Positions 34,777 through 44,340 are shown, counted from the stretch's first letter. The stretch: 64,000 bases of DNA from Trichomonas vaginalis G3 (GCF_026262505.1 NC_067204.1:11550522-11614521), one strand, 5' to 3'. The notes: generated from the letters alone by a model not told the origin. Translations and numbers: made by a program.

Positions 34777-34979
34777 ATGAAGTTTTTATTCGGAAAATTG
34801 TTAGTCTTCTGGTGTGAATTCGGAGGACTCTTCTTCTTCCTCCATTGCTTCTGGGAAGAAGCCTTCTTCTGGGTCGAAAACATTATATAATGTTCACTTT
34901 TCACAAATTATATATTTTTCATGTTTGTCACTTTCTGTCACTTTTCGGGTAAAAACATTTTTATTATTATATATAAATG

Positions 34980-35791
34980 AATTTTACAAAACCACCGTTA
35001 CCGTTCTTGGAAATAAGAGTAGATGTAAAGATATTATATTGAGAGAACTTAAGAAAACTACCGAATGGTCTAACATTTGTAGATTTGTTCGGTGGAAGTT
35101 TCTATATATCCCATTTATGTCATACCGTATTTCCTGACTCAAAGATTATATGCAATGACTTCGACAACTATATGGACCGTCTCAAACATATTCCAGACAC
35201 AAACAATATATTGAAAGAGTTAAAAGAAAAGATACCTATAGGTAAGATGGAACGTATACCATTAGATAAGAAAATATTGTGAGAGAGGTTTTGAAAAAAG
35301 CAGAATATATAGACTGGGATAGTATATTGCTAGCTATATATATAGTGGTGCTATAAGAGTTCATGACATTGAAAACTTATGTCAAAAGTTTTATATCTTA
35401 ACTATACAAATGTTTTCAAAGAGGACATAGAAATATATTGAGGGTATAGAGTTTGTGAGATGTCGTTGGACAGAGTTGTATGAAAAATATAAAGACAAGG
35501 AAAATGTTTTCTTTATAGTGGACCCACCGTTCTAATAACACATGGGATTTTCAATACCAAGTAGACTGGACTTTGAGAGACTCTTTAGAAACTTTAGACG
35601 TTTTACATAACCATCCATGCTTTTACTTTACATCCGATAAAAGTGGTTTGGAAACCGTTATGAGATGGTTAGAGGACATACATGACTATGAGTTTAGATA
35701 TGACAAGATAGAATATGAGAGAGGTCCTATAAACCGGAGAAAGTGTCATAACAAAGAAATTTTATTAGTAAGTAAATGTGGTTTGAAATAG
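34980..35791 (+). pseudogene. Dam-like N6-adenine DNA methyltransferase
   Basis: Pieces of a D12-class adenine methyltransferase, which transfers a methyl group from S-adenosylmethionine to adenine in short DNA sites. The SAM-binding motif LFGGSFYISH (near 35085) is followed by IICNDFDNYMDRLKHI, which has the Asn-Asp of motif III-like strands. VDPPF (near 35520) is the catalytic DPPY/F motif. The C-terminal part includes FYFTSDKSGLETVMRWLEDI. This is the first gene inside the left terminus. Adenine methylation is abundant in T. vaginalis, so a Maverick origin for such enzymes is of interest. The region looks broken. Confidence 0.7.
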
Positions 35792-35931
35792 ACTACTTGT
35801 TTTTAGGTTTTTTCCATTGTGTCATTTATTTATTTGACGTGGCAGAAAAGTACAGAGAATATGAAGATGAACCAATGCCTGCAAATGTTCAGTATATGTA
35901 CTCGTAAGAGATATTTTTATCTAATATTAAA

Positions 35932-36285
35932 TGGACGCACAGAATTAGCGAATGCACAGCAAACCTGGACAAACAAACCCAGAGAATATTCCAAATGAAG
36001 TTGAATACAAACTGCAATGGCAACTATGGTCAAGTGCCAACAGATGTACAAATGCAAACTGCATGTCAATGACGCTGCGTTAGGTTTGCCACCATGGTAT
36101 GCAAATATGAGATGAAGAGTTTTATACAAACCCTGAAGTGGGATATAAACACTTTATGCAGATGACGCGAACACAGGAGTTGACCCAGAATATGTTTTCT
36201 ACCAGAGGAGAAACAGAATGTATGAGCTCCAGTTAAAGAATGCTATGGAACTCAACAGGAAACGTAAGAGACTAGGCGGACATTA
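35932..36285 (+). pseudogene. Small Gln/Asn-rich protein region, unknown
   Basis: Region between the methyltransferase and the next small gene, preceded by the leader ATATTTTTATCTAATATTAA. The coding signal is short and Gln/Asn-rich (QQTWTNKPREYSK, NRMYELQLKNAMELNRKRKRL in parts). No family recognised; looks broken. Confidence 0.35.
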
Positions 36286-36304
36286 GATTTTTACATATAG
36301 TAAA

Positions 36305-36545
36305 ATGGGTTTCTTCAGTAGTATTGGAAACTTCTTCAGAAGAGTTGGAAGAGGTATGGAATGGAATAAAAACCATAGGAAGAGGAATTTGGAACGGAGT
36401 CAAAAATATTGGTAAAAGAGTAGGTCAGTTTGTTGGTATTATACCTAAAGACCCTGAACCAGAAGAGCAAGCTCCTGTTATACAACAGCCTGAACCTGCA
36501 CCACAGTCTAGTTGGCAACCAAATCCAACACCTCAACCGTATTAA
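36305..36545 (+). pseudogene. Small amphipathic protein with Pro/Gln tail
   Basis: Begins MGFFSSIGNFFRRVG, an amphipathic helix, and another part carries IKTIGRGIWNGVKNIGKRVG followed by a Pro/Gln-rich tail. Its layout resembles the protein at 39772-40173 (amphipathic front, Pro/Gln end). Such proteins in adenovirus-like virions can disrupt membranes (protein VI type). The similarity here is only in character, so the role is a guess. Looks broken. Confidence 0.4.
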
Positions 36546-36549
36546 AAAA

Positions 36550-37398
36550 TTATATTTTTACCGTTCGATAGTAGTTGTATATGAAACTAAGTTCTAAGCA
36601 AAACGCATGGTATAATGGAATTATTCTTTTTCTTCCATCTGTAGTAAACCATACTTGAAAGTCTGAAATACTTCCACTTGGTGGTTCGTATAACTTTGTA
36701 GGTTTTTCGTAAAAGTCATTCATCAGACATAAGAAAGAGTTTTGCGCACCAGAAAATGAAGCATGAACAATAATAGCATCTGGGTCGAAAATATTTTCAT
36801 ATGTTCCATTAGGGTTTTCGACTTCATAAAAGTCTGGGTGTACTGGATATGCTGCAGGCTGATTTAACATCCTCATAAATCTATACCATGCCAAGTTGTT
36901 ATATTTTGTAGAAATATAAACGTTTTCTCCAAGGTCTTCTATTCTATTGATTTTAACAGTTGCATTTTTCCTGTCATAAATAATATCGAGATGGTATTCT
37001 CCCTCGTCAATGTTATACTGGTTTGCATATTCGAGATAGATATTGTTTATTTTTTCTTGAAAAGCTTGAAGAGTTGTTTCTAAATTTACAAGCAAACTAA
37101 CTTGTAAAAGTTTTCCCTGTTCAAATTTCTCATACATACGTTTTTCTTTGTTATAGTATCGAACTTCAAAACCGACCGTAAATGGGAAACCATGTATGGC
37201 TTCTGAAATGAACTTCATTCTACGAAAGCCAATAGCTTTTGTGACAGATGGGTCTCTTAACCATCTTAATGGGTAGTCAAAACGATAGCCTTCATGCTTT
37301 ACGGTCTCTGTCTCAAACTTTTGACCGACATTAGTAAAAAGTTCATCTAATGGTTTAGTTGTAGCAACTCTTGAATTTTCTTTTTCTATTGAAAGCAT
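36550..37398 (-). CDS. Minor virion-type protein, minus-strand paralogue
   Basis: 282 residues, beginning MLSIEKENSRVATTKPLDEL. Landmarks: YRFDYPLRWLRDPS (near 42), KAIGFRRMKF (near 56), IFDPDAIIVHASFSGAQNSFL (near 207), SDFQVWFTTDGRKRIIPLYHAF (near 243). The plus-strand gene at 41375-42236 is a clear paralogue with the same landmarks, and a distant relative lies in element 1 at 3152-3864. It is beta-rich and without membrane segments, so a capsid vertex or minor capsid role is possible. It lies convergent with the small amphipathic gene and divergent from the fibre gene; the two starts are 20 bp apart across a shared leader. Confidence 0.55.
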   Translation of the reverse strand: MLSIEKENSRVATTKPLDELFTNVGQKFETETVKHEGYRFDYPLRWLRDPSVTKAIGFRRMKFISEAIHGFPFTVGFEVRYYNKEKRMYEKFEQGKLLQVSLLVNLETTLQAFQEKINNIYLEYANQYNIDEGEYHLDIIYDRKNATVKINRIEDLGENVYISTKYNNLAWYRFMRMLNQPAAYPVHPDFYEVENPNGTYENIFDPDAIIVHASFSGAQNSFLCLMNDFYEKPTKLYEPPSGSISDFQVWFTTDGRKRIIPLYHAFCLELSFIYNYYRTVKI

Positions 37399-37417
37399 AT
37401 TTTATCTAGAATAAAAA

Positions 37418-38802
37418 ATGTCGAAAGATATTGCTTCCATGAGAGAAATACAACACAACCGACAACTCATTATGCAAGCTCTAAATAAGAACACAACAAA
37501 CTTTTCAAACTATTCTAAGATATCTGAGTCATTGAAAGAAGGAAACTTAAAACTGACATTAAACCCAATGACAGATGAGTTTCTGTTTCAAGACAATAAG
37601 AACCATACTGTCTGTATAAATCCAACAAAAGGAACTTTAAACGAGAAACCTATAAATGAACTTCTTTTGAAAGCAGATGTTGACAACAAAGCTGACAAAG
37701 AATATGTAGACGATGCAATAGCAAAAGAAGAAGAAAGAGCTAACAATGCTTATGCAACAAAAGAACATACTCATCCTGAACTAGCAGACAAAAATATGTT
37801 GACAATAAAATGTCAAGTGAAGTGACAAGAGCTGAAAACGAATATTCTAAAAGACTCATACACATTCTATATCTGAAATAACAGACTTAAACGTTAGCCT
37901 TGAAAAGAAAGCGGATAAGGATTGTGTGGCTAGTGCGTTAGAGAAGAAAGCAGATAAGGAATATGTGGATGAAAAAGATAAAGAAATTATAGAAAGGGTT
38001 GACTGGTACCATGAATGGACATCGAAGATTTTAAAAACTAAAGCCGATACAGGATGGGTTTCAGGATGTTTAGACCTTAAAGCAGATAAAACTTATGTTA
38101 ACGATGAGTTAGAGAAGAAAGCAAATAAGACTCATACACATACAAGTTTTACAACTGTTAGAGCAGACGACATAATACTGAACTTTGACCTTGGTTCAAG
38201 TGCACCTTTAGAGAATCCGAGTACAAGCGTAAAAGATACTCTTAACAATTTAGATAAGAGTTGCAGGAATATCGAAGATCATGCCAGAAACTTTGAAGCA
38301 TATGAACTACCCGCAATGTTAGACAAGAAAGCAGACAAAAAAGAGCTTCAAAACATTAAAGACAGAAATACTTCAAACATTATATCCTATAGGCTCTATT
38401 TATACGTCAATGAACTCTACCAGACCAGAAGTAGTACTTGGTTTTGGAACTTGGACTCAAATAGTCGACAGGTTTTTGTATTGTGCAAACTCTTCAAAGG
38501 AAACAGGTGGAAGTAAAACGATTTCAGGTGAAAATTTACCTGCACACAGTCACTACATAGATTTAAGTACATCTCAAGCAGGTTTGCATAGTCATAGATT
38601 TTGGGATTGGTCAGGAATGACAAAAGGTAAAGGATATGATGTTAAAGAGGACGTTAAGTTTGCTATAAATTGTTACTGGAATAACACTGATGTAGGAGGA
38701 AACCATACACATCGCGTTTCAGGATATACGCAAACAACGGGACAAAGTAAAGAATACATGCCACCTTACATGACAGTTTACGCATGGTATAGAAATGCTT
38801 AG
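37418..38802 (+). pseudogene. Phage tail-fibre/collar-like protein
   Basis: The N-terminal helical part (MSKDIASMREIQHNRQLIMQ) is followed by several copies of a short trimeric-fibre repeat of the type KADKEYVD...HTH (for example NKADKEYVDDAIA, EKKADKEYVDEKD, KKANKTHTHTS). The C-terminal part has all the marks of a bacteriophage tail-collar/short-tail-fibre knob: GFGTWTQIVDRFLY, SGENLPAHSHYID, GNHTHRVSG and PYMTVYAWYRNA. In phages such proteins bind receptors; the paired His-x-His sites may hold metal along the trimer axis. In this element it would be a spike on the capsid. Leader TATCTAGAATAAAAA precedes the ATG. Fossil, looks broken. Confidence 0.8.
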
Positions 38803-39754
38803 TCGTCATTTTCAACTTCTTTAGCATATTCGTCAGGAGTTGTCTTATATTTGTTAGGAACTGTCTTTGAAAGTATACCACCTTGAACTTTGACAAGTTT
38901 GAAACGAGGTCTGACAATAGTAGTTTTATCTTCTGCTTGCAGTGTGTACATTTTGCCATGTTTGCCTAAAACTTCATAATATTCTCTTGTATACTTTCTT
39001 CTATTTTTACGAACACGAATGTGAGTACCTGTCGGGTTCCCATTGTTGTCATAGTCAATAGTATTTTCATATGGGTCGCGTTTGGGTATTTCTATTTTTA
39101 CTTTGTCACCTTTCTGAAGTTTGAAGCCCGGCATTCTTTCTTGTTTGTCTCTTTTGACTAAATTATTAATATATAGTCTTTCTCTAAGTCAGGTTGTTTT
39201 TCATTTCTTCGGGGGGTGGTTTCCCAAACCTTTTTGTTTACGGTTATTGTAAATATTTAAAACTTGTCTCATCTTTGCCATGGAGAAGTGTCTATATTTG
39301 TCGTCATATGACATTTCATTTGCTTCACCACCTTGTGGTTGGTTTAAGTCTCTTAACATTTTTATACAACCGTCAATGACACCAAGAGCAGAATGGTTTT
39401 GGTCGACAATGAAATATTGGTTTACATTTTTTGAACGCAGATAGTTTTTTACATCATCTGATTTGAAAGAACTTTCACAGTCAGATGTCAGTTTTGTTGG
39501 ATGGTATTTGTCAACGAATATTGTCAAAGCAGTTTTCACATCTAAAATATTTTGGACCATAATGGTATGGCTTCACAGTATCTTGTGTTTTGACCGACAA
39601 ATATTAGCCAGTATGGTGGTCCATCTGTTCTAACTCTCGGAATGTTTTCCAAGATATCCATAAACCAAGCATTTGGTGTTGAACTAAAGATTTTTACCAT
39701 GAGTGCTTTTTTTGTCGCTTTAGAAACATAGGGGTCCTTGTTTGGATTCGTCAT
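38799..39754 (-). pseudogene. Retroviral-type integrase of element 2
   Basis: Joins the element to target DNA. The catalytic-core region shows NAWFMDILENIPRV (first strand with Asp), YWLIFVGQNTRYCEAIPL (strands 2-3), KLTSDCESSFKSDDVKNYL (second Asp region), QNHSALGVIDGCIKMLRDL (helix of the third catalytic position) and a basic tail. A downstream part (about 38799-39134) carries MPGFKLQKGDKVKIEIPKRD and YYEVLGKHGKMYTLQ, an SH3/chromo-like DNA-binding module usual at integrase C-termini. Convergent with the fibre gene: their 3' ends overlap by 4 bp at 38799-38802. Fossil, looks broken. Confidence 0.8.
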
Positions 39755-39771
39755 TTTTTATCCTATAAGAA

Positions 39772-40173
39772 ATGGGTTTATTTGGCGCATTAGCAGGAGT
39801 TGCATCCAGATTTTTGCCCGCAGTGGGAACAATAGCCAGAGGTGTATTTGGAGTTGGAAGGAAGATTTTGAGTACATTAGGTATACTTAAAGAGAAAGCA
39901 CAACCTATTATACAAACTGTACAGAAAGGTTGGGATGTAGCACGAGATGCAACAAATCTTATTCCAAATCCTGAAACAAGAGGAAAAGTTCAAGGATGGA
40001 TGGACAATGTAGGAAGACAAGCAGGAAACTATTATAACAAAGCAAATGACTACTATAACCAAGCAGGACACTATATGGACCAAGGTGAAAGATTCTTTAA
40101 CAGAGGATATAACCATGCACAACAATGGGTAAACAATAACCAACCTCAACCGCCTCAAACGTGGGGAATGTAA
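39772..40173 (+). CDS. Amphipathic-helix virion-type protein
   Basis: 133 residues. The N-terminus MGLFGALAGVASRFLPAVG is a hydrophobic/amphipathic helix with small residues, followed by GVFGVGRKILSTLG. The middle is helical (AQPIIQTVQKGWDVARDATNL), then a Tyr/Asn/Gln-rich segment (YYNKANDYYNQAGHYMDQG) and a Pro/Gln tail ending WGM. The character fits a membrane-lytic or capsid-internal protein like adenovirus protein VI, but this is analogy only. It diverges from the integrase with 17 bp between the starts, so both must share one short control region (39755-39771). Confidence 0.55.
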   Translation: MGLFGALAGVASRFLPAVGTIARGVFGVGRKILSTLGILKEKAQPIIQTVQKGWDVARDATNLIPNPETRGKVQGWMDNVGRQAGNYYNKANDYYNQAGHYMDQGERFFNRGYNHAQQWVNNNQPQPPQTWGM

Positions 40174-40192
40174 AGTTTTTTACTGAGATGAA

Positions 40193-40345
40193 ATGAACAA
40201 TACAGCATTGAGACAAATGGGTTCAAGATGGATTTGTCGGCTTCCAGCAGTTACACCACGTGTTTGTCAAGTTCTTCCTATACCTCAGGAAGTTTTAGAC
40301 CGACTTAAAAAACAACAACAACCAGTTGAAAACAAACCAAACTAA
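40193..40345 (+). CDS. 50-residue protein of element 2
   Basis: MNNTALRQMGSRWICRLPAV opens a 50-residue frame ending in a Lys/Gln-rich tail. It follows the amphipathic protein by 19 bp and has the leader TTTTTACTGAGATGAA directly before the ATG. The same leader, base for base, precedes the next gene at 40365, which supports both as real genes. No family recognised. Confidence 0.5.
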   Translation: MNNTALRQMGSRWICRLPAVTPRVCQVLPIPQEVLDRLKKQQQPVENKPN

Positions 40346-40364
40346 AATTTTTTACTGAGATGAA

Positions 40365-40734
40365 ATGACCGAAGAAGTTGAAACGGTAGATTTGACACCA
40401 CAAACAAAAAGTTCAGAACCATTGTCAAAACCTGTCAAAGAACTTACAGATGAAGAGAAAAATTCAATAATAGAAAGTGCCAGGTCTGGAAATACAAACC
40501 CTAACTACAAAGTCACTTTTCATAAAAAATGGAACGGCAAGTATCTCAAAAAAGAAACAGACTCTCACAAATAAAATATTGAAGTCTGAAGGAGCTTTCG
40601 AGACAACAGATGGAAAAGTTTACTTCACTGACCAACAGTTCATTATAGAACATCTCATTGACTTAGAGTCGAAATATTCTAAACTTTACAACAAACACAA
40701 AAAGTTGAAAGGAAAAAACAACAATGGCATATGA
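40365..40734 (+). pseudogene. Basic/coiled-coil protein related to 4205 and 6771
   Basis: Starts MTEEVETVDLTPQTKSSEPL. The core EEKNSIIESARSGNTNPNYKV matches in pattern the ERESIILNDARGIQHPFYYV region of the element-1 gene at 4205. The following part is coiled coil (FIIEHLIDLESKYSKLYNK). Same leader as the gene before it. Function unknown; looks broken. Confidence 0.45.
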
Positions 40735-40949
40735 TATTTATGAAGATGTTGACGACACAACTGTTCCTGCAAGTGAAGTAAAGTCAGAGAAACCGAAAAG
40801 TGACGAAAAAACCGATAGAAGAAGAAAAACCAAAAACTGAAGATAAACCAAAACCAAAGTTTAGTTTGGAAACTAAACCAAGTCAACCTTCATTAGCTGG
40901 TATGGGTTGGCGTCAAAGACTTATGGCAGCAGGCGGTTATGTAAAGTAA
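40724..40949 (+). pseudogene. Small charged protein, C-terminus GWRQRLMAAGGYVK
   Basis: Overlaps the end of the previous gene by a few bases and codes for an acidic then Lys/Pro-rich protein (MAYDIYEDVDDTTVPASE...). In another frame the region ends with PSLAGMGWRQRLMAAGGYVK, a basic C-terminal motif of virion-precursor type. Looks broken; function unknown. Confidence 0.35.
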
Positions 40950-40993
40950 AGAAAAAAATATTTTTTTATTTTTATAAAAATGCCCCATATAGA

Positions 40994-41224
40994 ATGGATA
41001 GAAAATCTGCTAGAATAAAAGCAGAGTTGCAAAGATATGGTTGGAGAGTTTCGAAGAATTTTAAATATAGGAAGGGAAGACCCATAAAAGTCTATGACAA
41101 ATTGTCTGGTCTTCGCTACGAAATGGATTTGGAAACAGCACGTGCAAATTATCCAAACAGACTAGAGAGGTTAGAAGAAGAACGTCTTATGGACATGCCT
41201 TTCGATGTGTTAAACATTGCATGA
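40994..41224 (+). CDS. Small basic protein
   Basis: 76 residues from ATG 40994 (MDRKSARIKAELQRYGWRVS). Strongly basic first half (KYRKGRPIKVYDK) and an acidic/helical second half (NRLERLEEERLMDM). An alternative ATG at 40980 gives only a 12-codon frame. The leader TATTTTTTTATTTTTATAAAA lies upstream. It may be a DNA-condensing core protein, judged by size and charge alone. Confidence 0.5.
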   Translation: MDRKSARIKAELQRYGWRVSKNFKYRKGRPIKVYDKLSGLRYEMDLETARANYPNRLERLEEERLMDMPFDVLNIA

Positions 41225-41270
41225 AGTAAAATTTATTTTTTAAAAAGTGACATTTTTTTATTTTATTTGA

Positions 41271-41408
41271 AATGTACGCTGAGTTTGTTGGAGAAGACCG
41301 TTGGGAAACTTGTTTGTTAGATGAGAAATATGAAATGGCATACCATTTTAAAAAATATATTTTTACATATATTAAATGCTTCAGGCTGAAAAACAAAGAA
41401 CAAAAGTA
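41271..41408 (+). CDS. 45-residue hypothetical protein
   Basis: MYAEFVGEDRWETCLLDEKY opens a 45-residue frame that overlaps the start of the next gene (41375) in another frame. Preceded by TTTTTTATTTTATTTGAA, the usual leader. No family recognised, and it may be only a leader ORF. Confidence 0.3.
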
Positions 41409-42236
41409 GCAGATACAAAACCGTTAGACTATATCTTTACAAATGCTGGTAGGACTATTTCAGATGAAGAAATTTCATCCCGAGCATACAGGTTTGACTA
41501 TCCAATTCGTTGGCTTCAAAAGTCCTTCAGATGCAAAGGCAATAGGATTTAGAAGAGTTTTGTTTTCAAATAGAACTAACGCATTTATGTTCGCAGTATA
41601 TTTTCATGGCAGTATAAAGGTTCTGATGGTCTAATAGACAAATTTGACGAAATGAGAATCTTTACAGTTCGTTCAGACGAAAGTCTTGAGAAAACTCTAA
41701 ATGACTTTCAAACTCAAATGAACAAATATTATTGGGAATTTCAAGAAAAATACGACTCTTTACTAAATGGAACATACTATCTGAAACTAGAATATGACAA
41801 GATGAACTCCACCGTTTCATTTCAAAAGATTGAAATTAACCCTCCAAGAGATACAGAGTTTTTATTTTGGAAAGTAGACAAACGTTCTTGGGCACAATTT
41901 CTTCGGTTACTAAACCAGAACGAACCATTACCACCAGATGGTCCATTTAAATTTATACTTCCACCAGCAGATTTGACAGTTTATAGAAACGTGTTTGACC
42001 CTCAAAATGTTATGTGTCATGCAAGTTTCAGTTCAAGCAACAATAGTTTTCTATGTATTGGTAAGGACTTTTATGACTTTGCTTCTAAATTCTACGAACC
42101 ACCTAGTAACAGTTTCTCTGACTTTCAAGTTTGGTTCACAACAAATGGTGTGCAACATATTATTCCATTGTACTATGACTTTTATCTCGAATTGTCTTTC
42201 ATATATAACTACGGAAAAGTGCTGAAAAAGTATTGA
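41375..42236 (+). pseudogene. Minor virion-type protein, plus-strand paralogue
   Basis: Starts MLQAEKQRTKVADTKPLDYI, aligned with MLSIEKENSRVATTKPLDEL of the minus-strand paralogue at 36550. Shared landmarks: YRFDYPIRWL near the start, NVFDPQNVMCHASFSSSNNSFL, then SDFQVWFTTNGVQHIIPLYYDF and LELSFIYNY at the end. The two genes lie about 4 kb apart in opposite orientation within one element and are clearly diverged, so the duplication is old compared with the insertion of element 2. Leader TATATTTTTACATATATTAA. Fossil, looks broken. Confidence 0.55.
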
Positions 42237-42347
42237 ATGTGAAGATATTAGAAAATAACATTTTTTCTAACATCGTAGAAAACTCATGAAAACAATTTAT
42301 TTTTGACACTTTCACAAAAAAAAAAAAGTGCAGTTAAACGTTAAGGT

Positions 42348-42644
42348 TTACTGAACTGGTTGGATGTCGCCTTCACAGGTTATGTAGAATGGTTGTCCTG
42401 AGAAGTGGAACAGTGCTCTGAGAATTTGTATAATTCGTGGAATTGGACTCTCTCTGTTTGGAAGTAGTATCCAAGGACGCTTGGCAAAGAACTTTATAAT
42501 GGCTTCCTTCTTTGCTTGCTTTATGTCGTCGTAGGCTGTCCCGTCTGGTATTTGAATTGGAATTCCAGTCGAAGTCTCGAGATTCAAGGCAGCCCTTCCA
42601 GAAATAGTGGTGAACTTGACCTTGGGCTTCATGACCTTGCGCAA
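42348..42644 (-). CDS. Uncharacterised 98-residue protein
   Basis: Minus-strand frame: MRKVMKPKVKFTTISGRAAL, then TGIPIQIPDGTAYDDIKQAK and RPWILLPNRESPIPRIIQIL. Its opposite strand lacks a comparable frame, and the protein has a normal residue mix, so it may be real. No family recognised. It is convergent with the plus-strand minor virion-type gene. The first residue may not be the true start because the frame is open only as far as a 22-bp repeat tract upstream. Confidence 0.4.
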   Translation of the reverse strand: MRKVMKPKVKFTTISGRAALNLETSTGIPIQIPDGTAYDDIKQAKKEAIIKFFAKRPWILLPNRESPIPRIIQILRALFHFSGQPFYITCEGDIQPVQ

Positions 42645-42714
42645 GTAGTCTTTTACGCAGTCGTTTATTTAAATTAGGTAAACTGCCTCGTCAAATCCTT
42701 CTGGCATTCCGAGT

Positions 42715-42960
42715 CCTTCCATCCGACAGAAAAAGTTTTTCCTTCCGACAGAAAAAGTTTTTCCTTCCGACAGAAAAAGTTTTTCCAGTTTTCCGTCCGT
42801 AAACCATTCAAATTTTCGAAAATTGAGAACTTTTTGGTCGAACTTCAGAAAAAGTTTTTCCTTCCAACAGAAAAGGTTTTTCCTTCCGACAGAAAAAGTT
42901 TTTCCTTCCGACAGAAAAGTTTTCCTTCCAACAGGAAAAGTTCTTCCTTCTGACAGGACA
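42715..42960. repeat. 22-bp repeat tract, first copy
   Basis: Repeats of TCCGACAGAAAAAGTTTTTC in tandem and in two blocks separated by a unique 60-bp piece. The whole block, including the preceding CAAATCCTTCTGGCATTCC, recurs at 48250-48500. Frames through it on either strand (rich in Phe, Lys, Gly, Arg) are by-products. Confidence 0.85.
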
Positions 42961-42967
42961 CAAACGA

Positions 42968-43309
42968 ATGTCCCACGTCCCACCAACCCAGTCCATTCCC
43001 AAACCAGAGGAACCTAAAGAACCACAACAGTCTCCTCAGCAACCTCAGTTCCAGCAAGTACCTCCACCAAATTACTACCAATTTCCACCTCAAGGTTACT
43101 ACCCACCACAAGGCTTCCCGAACTACCCTCCTCTGCCTATGCCTTACTTCCCCAACCCTTGGATGTTCCAGCAAGCTCCACCCCAGCAATTCCAATCTCA
43201 ATCCAAATCGAAGAGAGACCAAGAGTTCGAAGAAGGTCTGAACCGTTTACGCAAAGAGTATGCTACAGCCCCTATTGAGAGAAAGTTGTTCCCGGACCAA
43301 AAAATATAA
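42968..43309 (+). CDS. Pro/Gln/Tyr-rich protein
   Basis: 113 residues from MSHVPPTQSIPKPEEPKEPQ. The middle is a Pro/Tyr/Gln-rich low-complexity tract (PPNYYQFPPQGYYPPQG) and the C-terminal 35 residues are charged and helical (SKRDQEFEEGLNRLRKEYAT). It lies directly after the 22-bp repeat tract, and a shortened relative follows the second tract at 48507. Function unknown; disordered virion or scaffold protein is a possible reading. A palindrome with TTAGATCTAA core follows its stop (43312-43350). Confidence 0.5.
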   Translation: MSHVPPTQSIPKPEEPKEPQQSPQQPQFQQVPPPNYYQFPPQGYYPPQGFPNYPPLPMPYFPNPWMFQQAPPQQFQSQSKSKRDQEFEEGLNRLRKEYATAPIERKLFPDQKI

Positions 43310-43311
43310 TT

Positions 43312-43350
43312 TAGGGTAGAAGGTTAGATCTAACCTCTTTTCTACCCTCT
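43312..43350. terminator. Palindrome with TTAGATCTAA core after 42968-43309
   Basis: GGGTAGAA...TTCTACCC encloses GGTTAGATCTAACC, starting 3 bp past the stop codon. It belongs to the AGATCT palindrome family described in the findings. Confidence 0.5.
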
Positions 43351-43355
43351 TGAAT

Positions 43356-43550
43356 TTTCATGATTTCTTCGTAAATGTTTTGTCAAGACTTCTTCGTAAA
43401 TGTTTTGTCAAGACTTCTTCGTAAATGTTTTGTCAAGACTTCTTCGTATATGTTTTGTCATGACTTCATCGTACATGTTTTGTCAAGACTTCTTCGTAAA
43501 TGTTTTGTCAAGACTTCTTCGTAAATGTTTTGTCATGACTTCTTCGTAAT
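43356..43550. repeat. 25-bp tandem repeat
   Basis: About seven copies of ACTTCTTCGTAAATGTTTTG with period 25. The unit recurs singly at the junctions of the 376-bp repeats that follow. Confidence 0.85.
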
Positions 43551-44340
43551 GAGTGTAAAGGACCCAAAAATAAAGTTTATGTTAGAATGTTAGATCTAAC
43601 ATGTTTTCTAACATGTTTTCTAACCTCATGAATTTTCATGAATTTCCTTAAGACAGAAAAAATAAAGTTAGTTTTATTTTATATTTTTTTGTATGTAAGA
43701 TATGATTTCAGGGATTTTTTGACGAAGTGTCAATGTTCACTTCGTCAAAAAATAACAGTTATCTAATGAAAAAGTGTCATTTTATTTTTTTATTTTGTAT
43801 GTAAGATATGATTTCAGGGATTTTTTTGACGAAGTGTCAATGTTCACTTCGTCAAAAAATAACAGTTATCTAATGAAAAAGTGTCATGACTTCTTCGTAA
43901 ATGTTTTGTCAAGACTTCTTCGTAATGAGTGTAAAGGACCCAAAAATAAAGTTTATGTTAGAATGTTAGATCTAACATGTTTTCTAACATGTTTTCTAAC
44001 CTCATGAATTTTCATGAATTTCCTTAAGACAGAAAAAATAAAGTTAGTTTTATTTTATATTTTTTTGTATGTAAGATATGATTTCAGGGATTTTTTGACG
44101 AAGTGTCAATGTTCACTTCGTCAAAAAATAACAGTTATCTAATGAAAAAGTGTCATTTTATTTTTTTATTTTGTATGTAAGATATGATTTCAGGGATTTT
44201 TTTGACGAAGTGTCAATGTTCACTTCGTCAAAAAATAACAGTTATCTAATGAAAAAGTGTCATGACTTCTTCGTAAATGTTTTGTCAAGACTTCTTCGTA
44301 ATGAGTGTAAAGGACCCAAAAATAAAGTTTATGTTAGAAT
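43551..44340. repeat. 376-bp tandem duplication with leader-hairpin cassettes
   Basis: GAGTGTAAAGGACCC occurs at 43551, 43927 and 44303, exactly 376 bp apart. Each unit holds a TTAGATCTAA palindrome, then two cassettes. Each cassette has the leader TTTTATTTTGTATGTAAG, a micro-ORF starting ATGATTTCAGGG, and a hairpin with 14-bp stem (TTTTTGACGAAGTG / CACTTCGTCAAAAA). No long gene; the two frames at 43774 and 44150 are repeat by-products. Confidence 0.9.
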
